Assembly (NCBI GenBank): GCA_016718275.1
Contig: JADKEA010000005.1
Span: forward strand, 62,001-126,000
Direction of reading: 5' to 3'
DNA: 64,000 bases
Source of the DNA: Candidatus Villigracilis affinis
GTDB taxonomy: Bacteria; Chloroflexota; Anaerolineae; Anaerolineales; Villigracilaceae
Under the pieces are notes generated by a model that saw nothing but the letters and a program-made list of their open reading frames with translations, made no database searches and was not told the origin of the DNA. A program made the position numbers and the translations under genes. Below, in pieces: positions 60,475-64,000 of the stretch. How positions within the stretch are numbered: position 1 is the first letter of the stretch; every line of letters begins with the position of its first letter.

Positions 60475-61626
60475 TTAAGGCTTTTCAGAGGGGTTGAACA
60501 GCTTTTGATGTTCTTCAACGGCATAGCGGTCGGTCATGCCTGCAATGTAATCGCAGATGGTGCGTTCGAGTCCGCGCTTTTCGATGAAGAATTGGACATG
60601 ATCGGGCAGCATCGACGGCTCTGCCTGATAGGCATGGAACAACTCGGAAATGACACGCTCCGCCTTGGTTTGCATGCGCACAACACGGTAATGGCGGTAG
60701 AGTTTTTTATAAAGCAGGTCTTTCAATTCCCGGTTGCGACGCTGCATTTCTTCGCTGTAGCCGATGATGTTGTGTTTGAGCTTTTGAATATCCAGCGCGG
60801 TTTTCACCTTGCTGTCTTTGATGCGGACGTCTGTGGCTTGCAGCATATCTGTGACCATCAGTCCAACCAGTTGACGGATCATGCGATGACGTTCCATTTC
60901 GCTGAGGATGTGTCCCTGCCACTTGTAGGTCTCACGCAGGATCTCCCACAGGGAAATCCCTTCGAGTATCTGTGGGGTAATCATGCCCGAGCGCAGGCCA
61001 TCATCAAGGTCATGTGTCGTGTAGGCAAGTTCATCGGCGACGTTGGCGATCTGGGTTTCCAGGTTTCCGCGCAGGTCAGGGCTGAAATCGCGGGCATCGG
61101 AAATGTCATATTCCGATTCATGTTTGACCATGCCCTCGCGCACTTCCCAGGTTAGATTCAAGCCAGGGAATTCAGGATACCGCTGTTCGAGTTCGGTCAC
61201 GATGCGCAGGGATTGTTTGTTATGGTCGAACCCGCCGACTTCCTTCATTAATCTTGCCAGCGCGATCTCGCCTGAATGCCCAAATGGCGAGTGACCGAGG
61301 TCGTGCGCCAGACAGATGGTCTCGACCAGGTCTTCGTTCGCTCCCAAAGCGCGGGCCAATGTCCGACCGATCTGGGCAACTTCCAGCGTGTGGGTGAGGC
61401 GGGTGCGGAAGTAGTCGCCTTCGAAATTGATAAAGACCTGTGTCTTGTATTCCAGTCTGCGGAATGCGGTGGTGTGCAGGATGCGGTCACGGTCGCGCTG
61501 AAAGGACGTGCGGTAATCTGGTTCGCTATCCAGATAGGCGCGGCCCTTTGAGTCTTTGCTCCGCATTCCATACGAGGCAAGGCTTTTATCTTCTATCTCT
61601 TCAAGCTGTAGACGGGTAAAAAACAT
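60475..61626 (-). CDS. dgt: Deoxyguanosinetriphosphate triphosphohydrolase-like protein
   Basis: 383 residues. The HD-domain is seen in RTRLTHTLEVAQIGRTLARAL, then CLAHDLGHSPFGHSGE, with the H...HD metal site. The start REDDRKS is replaced here by KDSKGRAYLDSEPDYRTSFQRDRDRILHTTAFRRLEYKTQVF, the typical entry of the dGTPase family. It removes triphosphate from dNTPs and may limit pools or resist phage. The ATG is preceded by AGAGAGGATC. Confidence 0.92.
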   Translation of the reverse strand: MFFTRLQLEEIEDKSLASYGMRSKDSKGRAYLDSEPDYRTSFQRDRDRILHTTAFRRLEYKTQVFINFEGDYFRTRLTHTLEVAQIGRTLARALGANEDLVETICLAHDLGHSPFGHSGEIALARLMKEVGGFDHNKQSLRIVTELEQRYPEFPGLNLTWEVREGMVKHESEYDISDARDFSPDLRGNLETQIANVADELAYTTHDLDDGLRSGMITPQILEGISLWEILRETYKWQGHILSEMERHRMIRQLVGLMVTDMLQATDVRIKDSKVKTALDIQKLKHNIIGYSEEMQRRNRELKDLLYKKLYRHYRVVRMQTKAERVISELFHAYQAEPSMLPDHVQFFIEKRGLERTICDYIAGMTDRYAVEEHQKLFNPSEKP

Positions 61627-61703
61627 GATCCTCTCTCTGCTTTAGACGAAACTGTCATTGCGTGCTTTGAGGATTCTCAAGTTCTACGCAATGACATTTT
61701 TTG

Positions 61704-61787
61704 TGGGGCGAGAGGGGGTCGAACCCTCACGGTATCACTACCGACGGATTTTAAGTCCGTTGCGTCTGCCGATTCCGCCATCGCCCC
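61704..61787 (-). tRNA. tRNA-Leu (TAA)
   Basis: 84 nt on the minus strand. Acceptor GGGGCGA pairs with TCGCCCC, followed by discriminator A. Anticodon stem ACGGA/TCCGT encloses loop CTTAAAA with anticodon TAA. It has the long variable arm expected of leucine tRNA (CGGTAGTGATACCG). The T arm is GAGGG-TTCGACC-CCCTC. CCA is not encoded. Confidence 0.95.
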
Positions 61788-61904
61788 GGTGGTTCATATT
61801 TTACCTTAATTTCACTCATATGCTTTCGAAGTCGATGGCTTTGAGGTTTTTAATTCTGCTTGATTCGACGATCGAAAACGATGGTCGTTTTTTAAGTTGC
61901 ACTT

Positions 61905-61913
61905 TGGTATAAA
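61905..61913 (+). promoter_or_regulatory. Extended -10 promoter candidate of the terminal ATPase gene
   Basis: TGG followed by TATAAA (61908-61913), about 110 bp before the ATG. In the leader, AGGTTT (61961-61966) can pair with AAACCT (61985-61990), close to the ribosome-binding site. Confidence 0.4.
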
Positions 61914-62023
61914 ATAGAGTAAATTTACACCTAGCACGTACGTTCTAAAGAAAGGCTCTAAGGTTTCCCCCATGGGGATTTTGTAAACCTTTGGAGTCTA
62001 TAATGAATTTATGGAGATCCCTC

Positions 62024-64000
62024 ATGGCAGACTCGAATTTTTACCTTGGCCGTTTGGTGGATGCAAAGACCGCCAAGCCTACAACCACCACCGTTGAATA
62101 TGACCCCGCAGACTTGACCACTCACGCCGTTGTAACAGGCATGACAGGTTCAGGTAAAACGGGTTTGTGCGTTGCCCTGCTTGAAGAAGCTGCACTTCAA
62201 AACATACCTGCCATCATTATTGATCCCAAAGGCGATCTGACCAATTTGCTTTTACATTTCCCCGATCTGCTTCCGCAGGATTTCCAACCGTGGATCGACC
62301 CTGAAATGGAACGCCGTACGGGCAAATCGATGGAAGAGATCGCCAACGAAGCCGCTTCCTCATGGCGTAACGGATTGAATGAATGGGGCATTGGCCCAGA
62401 CCGATTGTTGGCTCTAAAAAACGCCGCACAATTTGCCATCTACACCCCAGGCTCTGACTCGGGTATTCCTGTCAGCGTACTCTCTTCACTCGCCGCACCA
62501 GGCTTGGATTGGGAGAGCAACCGCGAGGTCCTGCGTGAACGAATTTCCAGCACCGTCACCGCCTTGCTTGGGCTTGTTGGCATGAACGATCTCGATCCGC
62601 TTCGCTCGCGTGAACACATTCTGCTTTCCAATATTTTTGAAGCGCATTGGAGCGAAGGCAACGATCTCGATCTCACTGAATTGATCCTGCAAACACAAAC
62701 CCCGCCGTTCCAAAACCTCGGCGCATTTCCTGTTGACACATTCTTCCCGCCCAAAGACCGCATGGAACTTGCGATGGTCTTGAACAACATCCTCGCCGCG
62801 CCTGCGTTCGAAACCTGGCGTGAAGGCGAGTCGCTTGACGTACAAAAATTGTTGTTCATGCCCGATGGCAAACCACGCCATAGCATTTTCTACCTTGCGC
62901 ATCTTTCTGATGGCGAGCGCATGTTCTTTGTCACGTTGCTGCTCTCCGCCGTTGAAACATGGATGCGTACCCAAAAAGGTTCATCTTCTCTGCGCGCCTT
63001 GCTTTACATGGATGAGATCTACGGCTATCTTCCGCCCACCGCTGTGCCGCCTTCAAAAGGTCCGCTGCTGCGCATGTTGAAACAAGCACGCGCCTTCGGC
63101 CTCGGCCTTTTGCTCGCCACTCAAAACCCCGTGGACATGGATTACAAAGCCCTCTCGAATACGGGCACGTGGTTCATTGGCAAACTTCAAACTGAGCGTG
63201 ACAAGAATCGACTGCTCGATGGCCTCGAAAGCGCCGCAGGCGGCATTCCCCGCGCCGCCATGGACAAACTCATTTCCTCCCTCGGCAAGCGCGTCTTTGT
63301 GATGCACAACGTACACGAGAAAATGCCTGTGCTCATGCAAACCCGTTGGGCGATGAATTTTCTCGCGGGTCCCATGACCCGAACACAGATTCCTGATCTC
63401 AACCTTCTGGCAGACGCTGATTCAACGCGTCAGACTTCACCTACACCTGCTCCTGTTTCGAGGAGAGAGTCAGCGCCTCAGCCTTCTGTTGAATCGTTCC
63501 AGCCTGTATCGATTCCATCATCACAACCTGCCAACGTTCAACCTGCAGCCTTCCAACCTTTCACCCCACAGCCTGCAACCAACAACCGTCAACCGCAAAC
63601 TACCAACGGAACTTCCACCAAACCTTCTCTCCCCGCAGGCATTCGCGAATACTTCCTTCCGCAAAATTACAGCTTGCCCGAAGCGTTTCAATCTGCACGG
63701 CGCGCCATGCCCCCGCAAGCCATGATCCAGGGAATCGTGTATCGCCCATCCCTGCTGGCTTCCGCGCAGGTTCGCCTGCTCGACCGCAAATATGGCGTGG
63801 ACTCGGAAATTACCCGCGCCGCACTCGTTGACGTATTGGATCGCCGCGGTATTGTCCGCTGGGATGAATTTTCCTACGGCGGCCCTTCATTGGACAAGGT
63901 CGAATCCATGCCTGTTGCCTCGGCCCGCTTCGGCACCATAGACTCGCCGCTCAACGACTCGAAATTGATGACTGCCCTGCAAAAAGATTTCACCGATTGG
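62024..64000 (+). CDS. HerA/DUF87-type P-loop ATPase, 5' part (truncated by window)
   Basis: The frame is open from ATG 62024 to the window end, about 659 codons; the stop is not reached. An in-frame ATG at 62003 also has a ribosome-binding site. Residues 39-46 are Walker A GMTGSGKT, followed by IPAIIIDPKGDLTNLLLHFP, a strong HerA/VirB4-like signature. Later ALLYMDEIYGYLPP is Walker B, and LLLATQNPVDMDYKALSNTGTWFIGKLQ is the ATPase sensor region. After the core there is a Pro/Gln/Thr-rich linker (about 470-535) and a second domain. It is an ATP-driven motor of the DUF87 type, with DNA or protein as substrate. No nuclease such as NurA is next to it within the window. Confidence 0.85.
   Translation, partial: MADSNFYLGRLVDAKTAKPTTTTVEYDPADLTTHAVVTGMTGSGKTGLCVALLEEAALQNIPAIIIDPKGDLTNLLLHFPDLLPQDFQPWIDPEMERRTGKSMEEIANEAASSWRNGLNEWGIGPDRLLALKNAAQFAIYTPGSDSGIPVSVLSSLAAPGLDWESNREVLRERISSTVTALLGLVGMNDLDPLRSREHILLSNIFEAHWSEGNDLDLTELILQTQTPPFQNLGAFPVDTFFPPKDRMELAMVLNNILAAPAFETWREGESLDVQKLLFMPDGKPRHSIFYLAHLSDGERMFFVTLLLSAVETWMRTQKGSSSLRALLYMDEIYGYLPPTAVPPSKGPLLRMLKQARAFGLGLLLATQNPVDMDYKALSNTGTWFIGKLQTERDKNRLLDGLESAAGGIPRAAMDKLISSLGKRVFVMHNVHEKMPVLMQTRWAMNFLAGPMTRTQIPDLNLLADADSTRQTSPTPAPVSRRESAPQPSVESFQPVSIPSSQPANVQPAAFQPFTPQPATNNRQPQTTNGTSTKPSLPAGIREYFLPQNYSLPEAFQSARRAMPPQAMIQGIVYRPSLLASAQVRLLDRKYGVDSEITRAALVDVLDRRGIVRWDEFSYGGPSLDKVESMPVASARFGTIDSPLNDSKLMTALQKDFTDW

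Noticed and set aside
60475..61626. Phage-defence role of the dGTPase-like gene
   Set aside because: dGTPase-like proteins can act in defence, but this copy lies in housekeeping context next to greA with no defence neighbours.
1..64000. CRISPR arrays, insertion sequences, integrases or prophage genes
   Set aside because: No regularly spaced direct repeats, transposase, recombinase or phage structural proteins were seen on either strand.

Overview
The window looks like a chromosomal segment of a Chloroflexota bacterium, most likely of the class Anaerolineae. This is an inference from the proteins. Exported proteins have long Thr/Pro-rich linkers, and predicted lipoproteins carry TIM-barrel-like domains. 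No outer-membrane (Lps/Bam) genes are seen, and several housekeeping enzymes carry extra domains: CoaE with a C-terminal domain, TopA with an N-terminal zinc ribbon, and an amidohydrolase fused to CYTH. Coding density is high and base use looks even throughout. I see no phage, IS element, integrase or CRISPR array, so this is core chromosome.

Layout. 1-6.5 kb: the 3' end of mltG, then a minus-strand block with two paralogous lipoproteins, two membrane proteins and the amidohydrolase-CYTH fusion. 6.6-9.9 kb: an M14 carboxypeptidase, a CinA-like protein with a degenerate second domain, and an FAD amine/amino-acid oxidoreductase. 10-15.8 kb: a complete branched-chain amino-acid ABC transporter (livJ-H-M-G-F order) with its own promoter, a hairpin behind livJ and a terminator. 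15.9-20.6 kb: an orphan cyclic-nucleotide-binding protein, a LysM/M23 peptidase, a DUF192 protein, a single-domain response regulator, exonuclease III and a CDF metal transporter. 20.8-28.6 kb: ftsH, an acyl-CoA ligase, miaA, an HD phosphohydrolase, an aldo/keto reductase and rnc. 28.6-35.2 kb: smc, a membrane-anchored PpiC foldase, and the rpsF-ssb-rpsR operon.

35.4-41 kb: a PHP phosphoesterase divergent from secG, then a peptide-binding protein, an M20 dipeptidase and a DUF1385 protein. 41-46 kb (minus strand): coaE-fusion, cdaA, cdaR and der. 46.2-50.8 kb: RNase P RNA with a clear promoter, a HypA-like zinc protein, an SDR, a rhodanese, recJ and a conserved unknown protein. 50.8-57.2 kb: tRNA-Pro(CGG), rpsP-khpA-rimM, dprA, a mannose-1-phosphate guanylyltransferase and topA. 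57.2-64 kb: a small membrane protein overlapping a methyltransferase, an unknown two-helix membrane protein, greA, a dGTPase-like gene, tRNA-Leu(TAA), and the start of a HerA/DUF87-type ATPase cut by the window edge.

Functional links: translation and RNA maturation (rnpB, rnc, rpsP, rimM, khpA, S6/S18, der, miaA, tRNAs), DNA maintenance (smc, ssb, recJ, xthA, topA, dprA, dgt), amino-acid and peptide uptake and breakdown (liv operon, SBP5, M20, FAD oxidoreductase), c-di-AMP signalling (cdaA/cdaR) and envelope quality control (ftsH, PpiC, M23, secG). The items most worth follow-up are the amidohydrolase-CYTH fusion, the small membrane protein/methyltransferase pair, the paralogous TIM-barrel-like lipoproteins, the CoaE C-terminal domain, and a family of small hairpin palindromes scattered between genes. 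Nothing here is clearly an undescribed defence or mobile system.
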